64,000 nt of DNA from Lepidostoma basale (GCA_022606425.2 JAHDVF020001237.1:124001-188000); one strand, 5' to 3'. Counted from the stretch's first letter, positions 21,590 to 33,880 are shown. Numbers and translations are program-made. The notes: a model not told the origin generated them from the sequence alone.

Positions 21590-22010
21590 ATCTATTTTTT
21601 CCTTATCTTGCGTTATTATCATATTTTACCTGATTTGTGTATTGTTTTGCTTATCTTGTCTTATTTTACCTGATTTATGTATTTTATTTTATTTGTTTTG
21701 TGCATGGTTTTATTTAATGGTCTTAATTTGTGTATTTTCTTTTCTTTATTTTATGCTGTTGTCTTATTTTACGTGATTTCAGTATTTTTTTCTTTATCTT
21801 AGGTTTGATTTATTATACCTAATTTGTGTATATCTTATTTAACATGATTTTTGTATATTTTTCTTTATCATATGGTATTGTCTTAATTTACTTGATTTGT
21901 GTATTTCTTTTTTATTTTGTGCCTTGTCTATGTTTAATTTGATTTATGTATTTTTCTTAATCATATGTTAATGTCTTATTTTAACTGATAGCTGTTTGTA
22001 CTGATTTGTG
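21590..22010 (+). repeat. Degenerate minisatellite, unit about 45-50 bp
   Basis: The motif TGTCTTATTTTACCTGATTTGTGTATTTT returns in varied form about seven to eight times (for example near 21630, 21655, 21755, 21800, 21840, 21880, 21925 and 21970), separated by TTTCTTTATCATATG-like spacers. The strand is strongly T-rich. ORFs across it are low-complexity artefacts. Confidence 0.7.
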
Positions 22011-22148
22011 GTTCATGAACATTACGCTGCAACTATTACGAACTTGGTGTATACATCTAATTGAAGTGTCTAATCTGATATAATTTATGTATACTTATTA
22101 CTGTTATAAATTAGGTGCTTTGGTTAGGTACCAACAAATAAAATTCCA

Positions 22149-22212
22149 TAGAATGAAAAAATATTGTCTATCGAGTGGAAAAATATTCAGACAAATATTT
22201 TTTCATTCCATA
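22149..22212. repeat. Short inverted repeat
   Basis: GAATGAAAAAATATTGTCT and AGACAAATATTTTTTCATTC form a hairpin with a short loop. Confidence 0.6.
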
Positions 22213-22214
22213 TT

Positions 22215-23195
22215 CAAACAAGACCTTTTGCACCAAATTTTCCTAAGTTAACATTTCTCAGCGTAGGTACAATGTTTACATTCAATAAGTTCCACTGAAC
22301 TCGAAACATCGCTGATGCTGTGATACGGTAGACCGTTTTTGTTCTATTCACAGTCTGTTCGACGTGCTTTTTTGTTTCCTTCGCTTTTTCATACACTGTC
22401 AGCGTTTTAATCTATTCAAATCCCATATTAATTCGATTTCATTTTTTTAGACGAACAATTTTAATACTTTTATTTCATATACGAATCATCCCAATATAGA
22501 TATCTATTTGGAAATGGCTTATAGATGATATCATATATTCAAATCGTATATTATTCTTCCCAAGGTAAGAGTTTTTGAAATGAAAAATATTTAATGTTTT
22601 TTCCATCTCCATGAAGTGCTTTAAGCCTCACTTATTTTAAATGACAGAGTTTAATACCTCAACGCGATAAGTGACTAATAGTATTATCTTCAAGTCATTT
22701 TGTTAAATGGTTAAATACACATAGATTTTGTTATTTGGGTATTTTAGAAGAAGAAAAATTGGTTTACAAGAATTATTAAAATATCATATTATTTATGTGT
22801 GAGTTATTCCCGGATTTATCAAATATCAACAATATTTCGTGACACCATATTTTAGATGGCAGTATAGTTTTAGTGTTTTAGTGGCAAACGAAGGATGAAA
22901 GTAGGATAAGTGGCGTAAAAATTAGAACAATAAGATTAGAAAGCGGAATAAAAATGGAATACCAAACAAAGAAATAAGGAAGGAGTTTAAGATATATGAA
23001 TGGGTCATTAACTCGTTAACCAGGTGCGACGAAATATTTTGTCAAGACCTTTATAAAATTACCCTCAAAGGGGTGACCATGTACAGCTTATTTATTTGCG
23101 AATCAAATATCATAAAATATAAAATGAATCTAGGCATTGAGTTGCACGGACTCATCACGCGTTTGCAAAACAAAATTACTCGGACAAAAACAAAG
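22215..23195. other. No gene seen
   Basis: AT-rich, no recognisable exon or mobile element. A minus-strand ORF at 22214-22396 lacks any recognisable feature. Confidence 0.35.
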
Positions 23196-23200
23196 TTACT

Positions 23201-23425
23201 CAGTTGACGACCTTCGTGGCAGAGTGACAAGATCTATGACACACCGAATGTGCCGGGTTCGATTCCCGACGATGGCAGTGTTATTCTTACACTATCTTTG
23301 GTCTGGTGTAGAATTTCACGTAACAATAAATGGCAATATATTAGCTTCCTATCACATGTCATGAGAATCAGTTCAATAGGTAAAAACAAATTGCATACAA
23401 TATTTGGGCTCATACGATCTGTTCC
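23201..23425 (+). mobile_element. tRNA-derived SINE, copy 1
   Basis: The head reads ACCTTCGTGGCAGAGTG (A-box region) and GGGTTCGATTCCC (B box) about 40 bases later, then a shared body with TTACACTATCTTTGGTCTGG, ATTTCACGTAACAATAAATG, CACATGTCA and CATACGATCTGTT. The B box is perfect; the A-box side has GTGACAAG for GTGGTAAG. It is a SINE, not a tRNA gene, because body and tail are shared with 25935, 30200, 35738 and 42175. Confidence 0.85.
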
Positions 23426-23429
23426 ATAA

Positions 23430-24588
23430 AAAATTATCTTATTAATTCTCATGTGCTCCCTTTGCCTCCCCTTTACCCTCACCCAATGACCCCCTTTACC
23501 TCGCTTAAATCCAGCCCCCCGCATTTCCCCCCTCTCTCTTCCCCCTTCAGACTGTTCTGCCTTCCTCATATAACAACCAAAAAAGCGCTTTGTATTCACT
23601 GTGATACCAAGGTTAAGTTCATTCAATGTTAGTCAAAAGAATATACTGTAAGTTTACATGTGTAAATGCGGTACATAGAAGAGGAAAAATATTAAATTAA
23701 ATTCGGCCTAAAATCCCCTTGCGATTGATATACAATATTAAATATAAGTCCAGGATGACGGGGAAGTAGGCCTAAGCAGTACATGAGTGAGTCTGACGAA
23801 AGGGCGCCGCTGCGCCCTATAACAATCTCAGGTATGTGATGGGAACCCTTTCTATGTTGTATAAAAAAAAACAGGTTTCGCTTGATTGGACGTATGGAAC
23901 GAATGTTAAGAAGTCGAAGACGGCTAAAGAATTTTTTTCGAATATTAAATGATCGATGAGCGTGTGCTAAAGGTATTTCAGTAATTTATATTTGGTTTAA
24001 ATAGCAGAATCAAGAATTTTAGAATTTGAATGAAATAACAGCGTCAATATGCTTACTCGGCCTGTGCTCAGTTACAAAAACCCTTTTAATCATAGAACAT
24101 TACGCCGAATTAGAGTGTAATGTAAAAGCAAATCTCATGAATAAATTTTTATTCGCTCTGTTCTCCGAACTCTCATTAATATTACTTCCTCTCTACCCCT
24201 TCCTCCACGAGGCGTCATTAAGGAGCTACAGTTCTACACTTGCAAATTCTTTTAATATAAAATTTAAGAATAAATGGACGGTTAGAAACTCGAAAGTTTT
24301 CCGCTGTCATTAAAATGTGAGGTTGGTTTTTCAACTAACGTTATATTATTTATTGTTATAAAATTATTTCTTTATAAAATGAGAGCATGAAGTATCCAAT
24401 CAAATAATTATTAAATCCATTATTTTCTCAACCCTTATACAAATAAATATTTTAAACAGCTTAGCATAAAATAGATTTTTAAATTCTTGTAAAACCGACC
24501 TATGCATTTTTTAAAACAAAAATACGTTGTGTTGTGAAAAAATGTCAAAAACCATTGATTTTTTTTTAAATATTGACGTAGAACTCCA
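23430..24588. other. No gene; one pyrimidine-rich tract
   Basis: 23445-23570 is unusually C/T-rich (runs of CCCC and CTCTCTCTT). A GC-richer patch at 23745-23830 includes GGGCGCCGCTGCGCCC, a short palindrome. An ORF at 24026-24313 has no ATG at its start and no recognisable domain. Confidence 0.4.
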
Positions 24589-24589
24589 T

Positions 24590-24765
24590 ATTAAATGTTA
24601 ATATTGATGGACCGTCTGTTTTCTAAAATATTTATAACATTTTATAAGAGTGACATGTATAGTCTTGCTCTGAAATTTAGTAATGTCCTAGCAAGGCGAA
24701 TAAGGCCACCCTCATAAAATATAATAAAAATTATAGAAAACGGCCAATATCGATTGTTATATATT
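24590..24765. repeat. Family D foldback element, degenerate
   Basis: The left arm has GTCTGTTTTCTAAAATATTT and AAGAGTGACATGTATAG; the right has AATGTCCTAGCAAGGCGAAT and AAAATTATAGAAAACGG. The GAAAC box has decayed. Confidence 0.6.
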
Positions 24766-25189
24766 TAATAGCAGTTTTTGTATTAGAATGAATTTAAAAT
24801 AGTGACTTATGAAAATATAATATAACGTCACAGTTTTATTGATGTTTAATGTTGTAAATGCGTTCACACTTTAGAAATGCATTGTTAATTTGGAATGAGA
24901 ATTTGTGTATCAATTTTATCCAACTAAATAAAGTGGATAAAGCAGTGTTACAAATTATCGTTCCAAATTCATGTTTTACACCTATAACAAACATGATGTC
25001 AAAATTATTATCTCTATATTATACTGAACAATCATTTATACTATACAAATCGGACAATTCATTGTGACACTATTCATTATGTACGTTGGTAATTTGTTTA
25101 CACAATGTTTACCCAGCGTACGTTCAATATTCAAAAATAGAACACAAGTTAGAAAACTATTAGCGCAAGAAAACTAAAGTTGAACCGAC

Positions 25190-25480
25190 AGCCTGGTCGA
25201 GAGGTATTCATGGTTTCCCGATTGCTTCCGTCCTTTTCTCGCGAACTGATTTTCCACTAAGGCTCCCAGGAAAGGCTCTGAAATGGTTTGAATTGTCAGT
25301 ACTCCAACAGAATTCGCGCCGTGAGGACGTCCGTTTGGAGATGTTCCGTATTACTACGCGATTTCCGCGATGTTTTTTTTTCAAAAGCTATTAAAAAGTT
25401 TTTGATTGTCCGGAGAGTGAACCAGTCTTCGTGTTTTTCGAGTTTACTTGTTTTTAAAATAGTTTTACAACTGAATGTGA
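25190..25480. other. GC-richer unique patch, unknown role
   Basis: The stretch with TCCTTTTCTCGCGAACTGAT, GAATTCGCGCCGTGAGGACG and ACGCGATTTCCGCGATG is CpG-rich relative to its surroundings and matches no repeat in the window. It could be an unrecognised non-coding exon or a conserved regulatory element. The reading frame through it is not convincing. Confidence 0.3.
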
Positions 25481-25484
25481 AGTT

Positions 25485-25934
25485 ATGTAAGTGCTAAAAT
25501 TACTAAGTATTTCTCAATACTTGCTATAGTGGTTAACTATCGAAAGATAATCTACTTATTATTGTCTTTCATTGTTTATTTTATTTATTTTCAATGGAAA
25601 TATTCTGGTTGACATATGAAAGTACGCACTTTATTAAAAACATACATAAATTATTTTAAATACATATTTTATATAAAATTTAATAAATATAATATAAAAA
25701 TGATGACGATAATTTAAAAAAAATTTAAAAATGTTCAGTTAGGGTGAATTTATTAATATAAGTATTGTTTACACTTCTATTTTATTTATGCCATCTTCGA
25801 TTTCTAAATAGTTTTTCTAACATAATACTTTTGACAATGCGCCATTTACGTTACAAAATATGTAAAATTATGACATTTTTTTTATTTTTTATTACCTTAT
25901 AATCAAACAGATTAATCAAACAGTTTTTTTCCTT
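25485..25934. other. AT-rich DNA, no gene seen
   Basis: Very AT-rich with no recognisable feature. Confidence 0.35.
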
Positions 25935-26160
25935 GTATACAACAGGTCGTTTGAACCCAATTACTGTATACAATTTATTTGAGCTATTATGTTGATTCTT
26001 ATAACATGTGATAGGTAGTCAATCTATCGCCATTTTATTGTCACAAGAATTCTACACCAGAGCAAAGACAGTGTAACAATCACACTTCCATCGCCGGGAA
26101 TCGAACCCGGGACCTTTGGTATGGAAGTCAGAGCTCTTACTACTCTGCCACAAAGGTCGA
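25935..26160 (-). mobile_element. tRNA-derived SINE, copy 2
   Basis: Complete-looking minus-strand copy. The head ends at 26160 (ACCTTTGTGGCAGAGTAG...), the B box GGGTTCGATTCCC is perfect, the body includes GTAACAATCACAC in complement, and the tail ends GACCTGTTGTATACAAGG near 25935. It is directly adjacent to a family B half copy. Confidence 0.87.
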
Positions 26161-26300
26161 CACCTACCTTAATGCGTTAACGCCATGGAATTTCATAATG
26201 ACCATTTTCATAAATTAAAACACTTTTTTCCACTTTCGACTTTATTTTTCTCGACATGTTTCGAAGATTTTACATCTGCATCATTGATGAAATGGTATAA
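26160..26300. repeat. Family B foldback element, left half
   Basis: Begins with the family B edge GCGTTAACGCCATGGAATTT, then CACTTTCGACTTTATTTTTC, TCGACATGTTTCGAAGATTT and CATCATTGATGAAATGG. The right arm is missing. Confidence 0.65.
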
Positions 26301-26304
26301 ACTA

Positions 26305-27475
26305 ACCAAAAATAGTTTTAACTAAATACAAGAAGAACTCTAGTGTGTAACATGCAAATTTAAATTAATTTGTGTACCATGAACAGAACACTGACAAGAG
26401 CTTAATGAATTAATATTTTACGATTTGAAAATGACTTCTTTCGCGGGAGTTTTTAGGGTGATTTATTACAATAAAGCTATTGATTAGCAAAGGAACTATT
26501 AATATTTTAAGACATTAAGCCAACGGCTTTTGCACCCGTTGAATAAGACAATTACAACTAGTTTACAATGTAAAGGTTGTTTAAATAGACCCGGTTTATG
26601 TTTTTTAAAGAAACAAAAAAAAATGTCTACGAATTTTTCTGTTTTATGTAAGTTGTTTCCACTTGAAAAGAAACACAAAACAAATTTATTTTATTTCGAA
26701 CAATGGCGAAAACAGTCAATTTTTCATTTTTGAAGTTTTCGTTTTGATAATCCATAAACCGCATAAAATTATTAGCTTTGTAAATAAACGAAAACCCACC
26801 GATTTTCACTTTAAAATAGAACACGCTTTTGATACACGCGAACCAAACGCAAACATATTTTTCTATGAAAATTAGTTAAAAGCAAAATACTCGTACCTAC
26901 CGGCGTGATTCTGGTTTTGCGCGGTCAACCCTGCCAGCTTAATTATTGTGTATTTACCAACATACGGCCATACCATTTTTTATACGCCTAGATTACCAAT
27001 TTAAAAACGAAAAACGAAATATGCGACTTAAATTAAGGGCTAAAAATATCCAAAATAATTATTGAGATGTCTCGACGTGAAAATGTGTGAAGCTTACAAC
27101 GAACTCGTACAAAGTGGTTCAAAAATTTGTTTTTGGCAGTGAGATTTTATTTTTGTGTTAAATTAATTTGGTGATATGTTTAACTTATCATTAGTTAACC
27201 CTTAAACTCGTTTACTTGCAAGCTCTGGACTCTTGTTATATTTCATTATATAAACGTGTCTTTGGAATTACTTCTTTTACCACACATAAAATGTCTATGG
27301 GAATTTATATTATACATTTTGTTAAACTATATTTTGTATTCAAATGATTTTAACATTGTGCTCTTTTGGGATATATTTTTTTAGATAAAATAAATAATTT
27401 TTAATCTATAGAAATTATCTAGGTTAAACTATTTCGCTTCTCTAGATATACATATATTATATATGATAATCAATA
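26305..27475. other. No gene seen
   Basis: AT-rich; several overlapping short ORFs at 26530-26875 on both strands lack recognisable domains and are probably chance. Confidence 0.35.
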
Positions 27476-27479
27476 CTAA

Positions 27480-27625
27480 TGAAAACTCTGTATTCTTGAA
27501 GTTTAATTATATTTTATGGGAATGATATATTTTGCCATGCTAAGGTACTATCAATTGTGACTTCTAGAAAACAGTCGTATTCATTCGTATTTAGTATTAT
27601 ATTTAATATGGAGTCTTACGTCTTT
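27480..27625. repeat. Family D foldback element, partial
   Basis: Left arm TCTTGAAGTTTAATTATATT and GGGAATGATATATTTTGCC, then GACTTCTAGAAAACAGTCG and the outer flank AATATGGAGTCTTACGTC. The central hairpin has been lost. It directly abuts the family C element at 27626. Confidence 0.6.
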
Positions 27626-28010
27626 ATTTCTATTTTTCTTTTTTTACACTTTGTATACAACACTTGTATTAAAAAAATAAAGTTATATAGACATGTTTCG
27701 GACAAGCAGTCCTTCTTCAGTAAAGATACATTTTTTTAAACATTATAAAATTGTTTACATGATCTGACAGATGTTATAAAGATTAAATAAATCTTTATAA
27801 CATTTTTCAGATCATGTAAACAATTTTATAATATATTTTAAAATGTATCTACCGAAGAAGGACTGTTTGTCGGAAACATGCCCATATATTATATAATAAT
27901 TATTTTTTTTAAATATAAGTGTTGTATATACAAAGTGCATAAATAGGAAAAATATAAATAAACCATCATAACATCACAAAGTATGGCTTATATAGAAGAA
28001 ATTCTTACAT
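27626..28010. repeat. Family C foldback element, copy 1
   Basis: Inverted arms of about 150 bp: ACACTTTGTATACAACACTT, TAGACATGTTTCGGACAAGC, and the reverse on the right ending GTTGTATATACAAAGTG. The left-arm core (minus, 27720-27695) reads CTGAAGA, A, GGAC, loop, GTCC, GAAAC, then AT, GTC. The right-arm core (27852-27876) is mutated. The inner hairpin CATGATCTGACAGATGTTAT / complement is also inverted. The right edge, CAAAGTATGGCTTATATAG, recurs at the edges of the other family C copies. Confidence 0.82.
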
Positions 28011-28089
28011 CTTTGTTCAAGAAACAATACATATACAAATTATAAGTCGCACAGTTATCTTACGAGAATCCCTTTGTGCATATAACTTA

Positions 28090-28400
28090 ACGTAAAATAC
28101 ACTCATACAACCACAGTTCGGCTTTTCGGAAATAAGGCGTAATGACGGGCAATATGGACGGCGCAAGATAAACATGCTCGCTAACTATTATAAGCGGGCG
28201 TTAGTTTAGGCCCTTCGGGTCTTTGATCGCCATGTATTAAGATAACACTGTTTAATTTGGGACCCGCAAGACACCCTCCCACCCTCCCGGGCTGTGGAGC
28301 GTTAAAAGTGGCTGCTGGTGAAAAGGGTGTGAAAGCGCCGACCTAGGGAGCAAAGGCTATTCACTAATCAGCCAATAGGGGCCAAAGCGAGCACACGTTT
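28090..28400. other. GC-richer unique patch, unknown role
   Basis: Includes ATGGACGGCGCAAGATAAAC, GGCCCTTCGGGTCTTTGATC and CACCCTCCCACCCTCCCGGG. Not a repeat found elsewhere in this window. It has no good reading frame with splice sites and could be a conserved non-coding element. Confidence 0.3.
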
Positions 28401-28404
28401 ATCG

Positions 28405-30055
28405 CTTAATATAATTTACGCACTTGATCGAATTTTCACGCAGGTGATTCCGCATTAAAACTAACCAGCAAAACCAATTTAAAACATATTTTTCCCGAGC
28501 CTAAATCCTGTACTAAATAATTTTAAAAATATTACACCGCAATTTAATCCTGTATATAAGATCCTTCCTCAAATAATGTTATTACTCTCAATCCAAAAAT
28601 CCTTTGCAAGACGACCTTTTTTAAGTATCAAAGTTTCGACCAATTTACGTGTTTTAAAAAAGCTATTAAGATTGCTACAATTTATCTAAATTTGATGAAA
28701 TTCCTTTAATCTTTGAAACATAATTTTTCCTTTGAAATATTATGTACGTAATTAATCACTTGTAATAATCGTGTAACGTAGCTCTTAAAAAGGTAAAAGA
28801 TCAATGTCGGAATCTAAACCAATCAATTTTATCATAAAAAGGTTTTTGTACTGCTCGTAGAAAAGTACTTCGGTATAATTAATTCCTTAATATAAATTAA
28901 AATAGTTTGTTTAACGTAAAGTCATAACGTTATACGACTTGGTACATAACTGTACATTATTTATCAAATAGGAAGTGATATATTATTATGGTTTCAGGTG
29001 TAACGGTAGCTACTATCAATAAATTAGCGCGTAGAAATGGACCCACTATCACATGATTATTTAAATTTATGTGGTATTGTAAATCGCACCTCTTTTATCT
29101 ATCTCTGTTTTCGGCTACTGAAATATGGCGTATATTTAACCAAGTCTGATGGGCACTTACGTAAATATACTGCCATGTTTTATTGCTCATAGCATGTACG
29201 AAAAACACGCTAGATTGTTTTCATATCCATGTTTGTTATTTTATACCACTTATTTATATAACCTATTAATCATTTATATAACTATCTTATTATACCACAA
29301 CAAACAAATGTGTTACGCTATTATTGAAAATAATTGTCTTTATTGTTAATATTTTTTTTGCGTACATTATTTCATTGAAAATGTTTTGACGTACCAACAA
29401 ACGCCATTAAGTCACTGAGCTAGATGGAAATAAACAACCATATTCCAGAAAACGGTCAAAAAAATTGTAAAGTTTTCTTAAATTAGGCAATTTTATAAAT
29501 TTTGTTAACATCTTATATTTTATCATTGCATTATATCATTAAAGCAGTTACCAGTATACAATACACTATCACAACGATTCTTATTTATTTGTATTTTTAT
29601 TTTTCCTTCAAAACTGTTTATCGTAACTTTTTACTCGTTTACCCATCACTTTAGGCAATTCAATTAAGTTTAAGCTAATCCTTATGTTCCATATACAAAC
29701 ACAAAAGCTATGAAGGAATATCGTACAGAGTAAAATTTTATTACAAAACATAAGTAATAATTAAACAAAACTTTTAATCTACTTACCCCATTTATTTTCA
29801 CCGTAACCGGTTTTCCAGATTGGCTGGCACTGAGTATCTGGTAAATGGATTTTACAGCCAAAATTAAATTAAAACTTGGCTTTAATTTTAAACACGAGCC
29901 ACCCACTATTGTGTATGAGATACGTACATTAAAATATTTATTTGTTTTAATACATTTTAACATCTCATAATAAGTGTATAGTTTATATGGATGTTTGTAT
30001 GAACGATTATTGAAGTTGACGCATGATTGTGAACAATTAAAACGGAACTTTTATT
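28405..30055. other. No gene seen
   Basis: AT-rich with chance ORFs at 29149-29349 (plus) and 29682-29963 (minus), neither recognisable. Confidence 0.35.
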
Positions 30056-30057
30056 AG

Positions 30058-30175
30058 TCTTCTTTATCTTCTTCCTTGCTGTAGACTTCTTGTTGCTTCT
30101 TCTGTGAGTTGGATTCCTAGCTGTCCTTCCATCTTTTAGGAGGTCTTCCACGGGAATGATTCCCGTGAGGCTGAT
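30058..30175 (-). mobile_element. Non-LTR retrotransposon C-terminal fragment
   Basis: The minus strand reads RGRPPKRWKDS, a stop in place of Trp, then ESNSQKKQQEVYSKEED and a stop. The GRPPKRWKDSW block is a common ending in RTE-like and related insect ORF2 proteins. A related fragment sits at 56445. An (ATT)n run and a SINE follow immediately on the right. Confidence 0.65.
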
Positions 30176-30199
30176 TATTATTATTATTTTTTTTTTATG

Positions 30200-30427
30200 T
30201 ACACAACAGGTCGTTTGGACCCAATTACTGTATACAATTTTTATTTTTTAGCTATTATATTGATTCTCGTGACATGTGATAGGTAGCCAATCTATCGCCA
30301 TTTTATTGTCACGCGAATTCTACACCAGACCAAAGACAGTGTGACAATCACACTGCTATCGCCGGGAATCGAACCCAGAACCTTCGGCATGGAAGTCAGA
30401 GCTCGTAACCACTCTGCCACGAAGGTC
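30200..30427 (-). mobile_element. tRNA-derived SINE, copy 3
   Basis: Minus-strand copy with head ACCTTCGTGGCAGAGTGGTT (A box intact) and B-box region TGGGTTCGATTCCCGG, body and GACCTGTTGTGTACAT tail. The 227-bp length equals copy 2. Confidence 0.87.
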
Positions 30428-30429
30428 GG

Positions 30430-30815
30430 CATTATGTAGTACAATGTAGGGGAATGTCCGGTGGTGTCCATTCTTTGGACATGGTGTCTACTCCATCTTT
30501 AATTACTGAGATATAATATTAAAAAATAATATGAAGTAAAAAAAACGTCGTTATATATTCGTTATTTTGTTCAAATTTCAGTATTTTTATTCTTCTTCTT
30601 CGTGTCAATGGCAAGCTTGTCTCGTATGGATGACCCAATATTTTGTCTCACTTTTTTGTCTTTGGCCGACTTTGTATCATTTCCAGGGGCACCGGGTATG
30701 ATATTAACCCCACACGCGGAGGTACCTCCCTTGCCCCTTGTTCTCATGTAAATAAACGAAAACATGTGAAAATTCATTGTTTTTCATAAATTAAAAAATA
30801 ATCGGTTCTCAAAAT
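30430..30815. other. Unrecognised ORF region
   Basis: A minus-strand ORF at 30571-30777 encodes RGKGGTSACGVNIIPGAPG and a Lys-rich end (KDKKVRQNIGSSIRD). No domain is recognised and no splice or start context decides it. Chance or an old element are both possible. Confidence 0.2.
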
Positions 30816-30816
30816 C

Positions 30817-31005
30817 ATTGTTTCTTAACCAGTGGTTCACGGACCACTGATGGCCCGCGAAATTTTCGGGTGGTCTGAAATATTTCCTTTAAATATGATT
30901 ATATTAGCATACCGTGTTTTTATTTTTTACAACCATATATAAAATTATTTATTTTTAATTTGATTTTTGGTGGTCCACGGATTTAAGCAAGTTTAGAAAC
31001 TATAC
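30817..31005. mobile_element. hAT-like MITE relic
   Basis: The left end TTCTTAACCAGTGGTTCACG with GACCACTGATGG and the right end TGGTGGTCCACGGATTTAAG with AGTTTAGAAACTA are imperfect inverted repeats. They resemble the widespread hAT-type ends (CAGTGGTTCTCAAACTGTGG with GGTCCGCGGACCACC-like subterminal sequence). About 190 bp, no coding capacity. Confidence 0.5.
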
Positions 31006-31009
31006 CCTA

Positions 31010-32030
31010 AATGATATAAATCCACACAATTCATTTCATTGTACGCTTAAATTGAAATGTCTGTACATTGCTCATCTTATTTATTCCTGAAGAAAAGTGA
31101 GAAAGAAAAAATAATGTTCAACGTTGGTTTTCTCAATAGCATAAGCTCCGTATTATATTTAAGTCACCCGAGAGTAACTCTTTCAATATATTCTCTCTCC
31201 TCAGCTCTATGTATGGGGTCACTTAGGACACTAAGTACTAAAGAATTGCTTTTCTTGTTACACAGCGCCGCTGAAACCATTCAAAATTAATCGCCCACGC
31301 TCATTCCTTTTTCAAAAAGGATTGTTTGTGAGGACTGAGTGCGGTTATATACAATTCATGGCTACTACTTCAATGTCAACACTAATTATTTATTATTGTT
31401 CTTTAATGCGGACAATGGACGGAGTAGACTGCCTATATTTTCTTTTGATGTGCCCGAAGCACGATAATTATATTAAACAATGCAATATCGCGTGTTAATT
31501 GAGTGATATTAGTGGGTTATTCCCACAGTAAACTTGTTTTCTTACTTTTATTAAATACCGGAACTAAAGTGTTTCGTACTTGTTCATCGATATAGAACTG
31601 ACTTCAGACAAACGCTAATAAGCTTGTAAAGACCTTTGACACGTTTCACAATCTTCAATATTCTCTTCCTTATTATCAACATGTCTTCAAGGTAGATGAA
31701 AATTTCATTTATTGTAATATATAATCCGCACATTCTTAAAATACTATTTCGTAAGACGTCGCCGTCGCGTCGTAGAGAAATTGAATTTTGAATGTTGAAT
31801 TTTAATGATTTAAAACCCGGTTTCTCTTCTTAAAATATATTAAGCTGTTCTCTATTTTATGCCGTTTTCTGGATGTGGAAGTGTAGGTACAACCTTAGAA
31901 ACATGTAGAGCTAAATTAACTAAGAAATAAAATACCGTGAAAGTGATATTTCTCTTGCTAGTGATAGAGAAACTATTCCCAAATTATTACTCAACGTTAG
32001 AGATACATGAAATATCTTGAAAAAATAATC
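31010..32030. other. No gene seen; a faint family B trace
   Basis: 31880-31925 contains AGGTACAACCTTAGAAACAT with GTAGAG, a decayed hairpin-GAAACATGT block. An ORF at 31057-31290 has an ATG but no recognisable domain. Confidence 0.3.
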
Positions 32031-32035
32031 AATGA

Positions 32036-32775
32036 TTGAATATAATTCGTGCACATGTTGAGAGGATTTGTGACACTGCACTGAAGATGTTGGGCTTCAT
32101 CGTCCGGACCGGAAGAGTTTTCAGGGATCCCAATGTGCTCAGAGTCCTATACAACGCATTGGTTCGGAGCAGACTCGAAAGTGGTTCTGTGATATGGAGT
32201 CCTCACGAGGCGAGATATTCCGTTATGCTGGAGAGGGTTCAGAAAAAATTTCTGAGGTATCTCTACATGAGGGAGTATGGTAGCTATCCTTTGCTCTATC
32301 CCACGGCATTTCTTTTGGGAATGCTCGGAACCAATTCTCTACAGCTTCGAAGAGATGGATATCTAATTACCCATTTCTTTAGATTAATTAGGGGATACTT
32401 CGAGAACTCGGCCGTACTGGAGGGTGTTGGGCTTTTTGTCCCCGATAGATATCTCCGACAGCGACAGCACAGATTGTTTTACCTACCGGCCGCCAGAACC
32501 AATCTGCCTCTGGTGACATCGGTGGGAAGAGCAATTAGTCTGCTGAACGCGGTCTCCTCGGAGATCGACGTCTTTCATGTTAGTGAAAGTACGTTCAGAA
32601 AGCAAATACTCTTAATTCTGGAGAGTATCCTGTCTTCCTAATGTTGAACCATCTCTTATGCGTTTCTGGTAGTATACTATATATAATATATTATTCTACC
32701 TGTTCTCAATAGATGCCTTAAAAATAAATTTTGTAATGTCTGTTGATGAAATAAACTGATTTGATTTGATTTGAT
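32036..32775 (+). mobile_element. Jockey/CR1-type non-LTR retrotransposon, intact 3' end of ORF2
   Basis: Open frame of about 200 codons ending TAA at 32641, encoding the thumb and C-terminal region: LGFIVRTGRVFRD, LYNALVRSRLESGSVIWSPH, ERVQKKFLRYLYMREYG and a C-terminus rich in Leu/Arg (FFRLIRGYFENSAVLEG). The ALVRxxLExGSVIWxP and VQxxFLRYL blocks are typical of Jockey-superclade ORF2 ends. A 3' UTR follows with AATAAACTGATTTGATTTGA, that is a poly(A)-like signal and a short TTGAT tandem tail. It is 5'-truncated just before 32036 (the frame has no proper start). There are no stops or frameshifts, so it is comparatively young. Confidence 0.88.
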
Positions 32776-32779
32776 AATA

Positions 32780-33500
32780 TTGTATATTGAAAAAGATGAA
32801 AATTTTTCACTTAATTAGATTTGTTCAGCGTCGATATTTTAGAAGTATTAGAAATATGTAACATCGGAATGTTATTTTGCCATCATCTTCAACGTGAAGT
32901 TATGAAAAACCGCCTACCATTTTTTTTTCTTCTGAAATTTAATATACGTAACAGTATTATGGATATCACGGATCCCTCGGATTAAAAAATGGGTAAATTA
33001 AATTACTAAAATCTCCTGATATTGAATAATTGTGATCATAATACACATATGTTTTTTATCTCTGAATTTCAGTACATGTTACATACTCACGGTATTTAGC
33101 AGTTAATGCCAATGTTGTTTGTAATATAGTTTTGCAATAATTGTTTAGTTAATACCGGTGGTAGTTACTCAGGTACTGTTAATTTACTGTCCATCACTAA
33201 TTAAATTTTTTAAATTGGTTCCATGACGGGAAAAAAAACCTTGTCATTCGTCATTTATATTGTATCGAAATGTGTAGCTTGTTTTTTTTATAGACACAAT
33301 GTAAAAAAAAGGTATATGTGTGAACTCGCAAACGTCATTCGTCATATGAACAATGATAATATTATGTGTACATAGATGGTGTATAATATTTGAGTACCCG
33401 TAATTGCCAACCGTTTAAATATTTAATTACCTGTATTTATGCACCTACCCACCAACATTTTAATTAATATGCTCTTGACTTAGTTCCATTGTTTACAAAT
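32780..33500. other. No gene seen
   Basis: AT-rich DNA without recognisable features. Confidence 0.35.
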
Positions 33501-33504
33501 ATTT

Positions 33505-33880
33505 ATTATTATATACAACATTTTGAATGTATACAAATACTTGTAGACGAATACTGGATTTTACCCATTGCGGGTTATCAATTCAAGGATTAATTGTATC
33601 TTAATAGAGACGAATATGCAAATTGGAAACAGAATATGGTTGATCGAGGTGTTTACAGGACTTGTGACCTGTCATTGGTTGGGTTTAGCGCACGCTTTAT
33701 GTAATACAACATTCCCCATTCCACTTTTATTATGACCACATTGTCTGACAATTTTTTGGAAGTTGTATATATGCTAATCTGTAACACCACCCTTTACATG
33801 GTAGTTTCAATGTACACACTAGCGCCATCTATGAAGATTGTATTTTAAGCATTAAGCAGAAGATCTTTTTAACGCAATGT
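33505..33880 (+). repeat. Family A monomer relic
   Basis: Single decayed copy of the 518-bp unit: GACGAATACTGGATTTTACC, TAATTGTATCTTAATAGAGA, GGTGTTTACAGGACTTG, GACCTGTCATTGGTTGGGTT, then TGGAAGTTGTATATATGC and GCGCCATCTATGAAG. Shows that the unit is dispersed, not only arrayed. Confidence 0.78.

Noticed and set aside
21513..21776. 87-aa hydrophobic ORF
   Set aside because: Low-complexity translation of the T-rich minisatellite.
23201..23275. Possible tRNA gene (A and B boxes)
   Set aside because: The same head is followed by a shared non-tRNA body in five copies, and the cloverleaf is degenerate; it is a SINE head.
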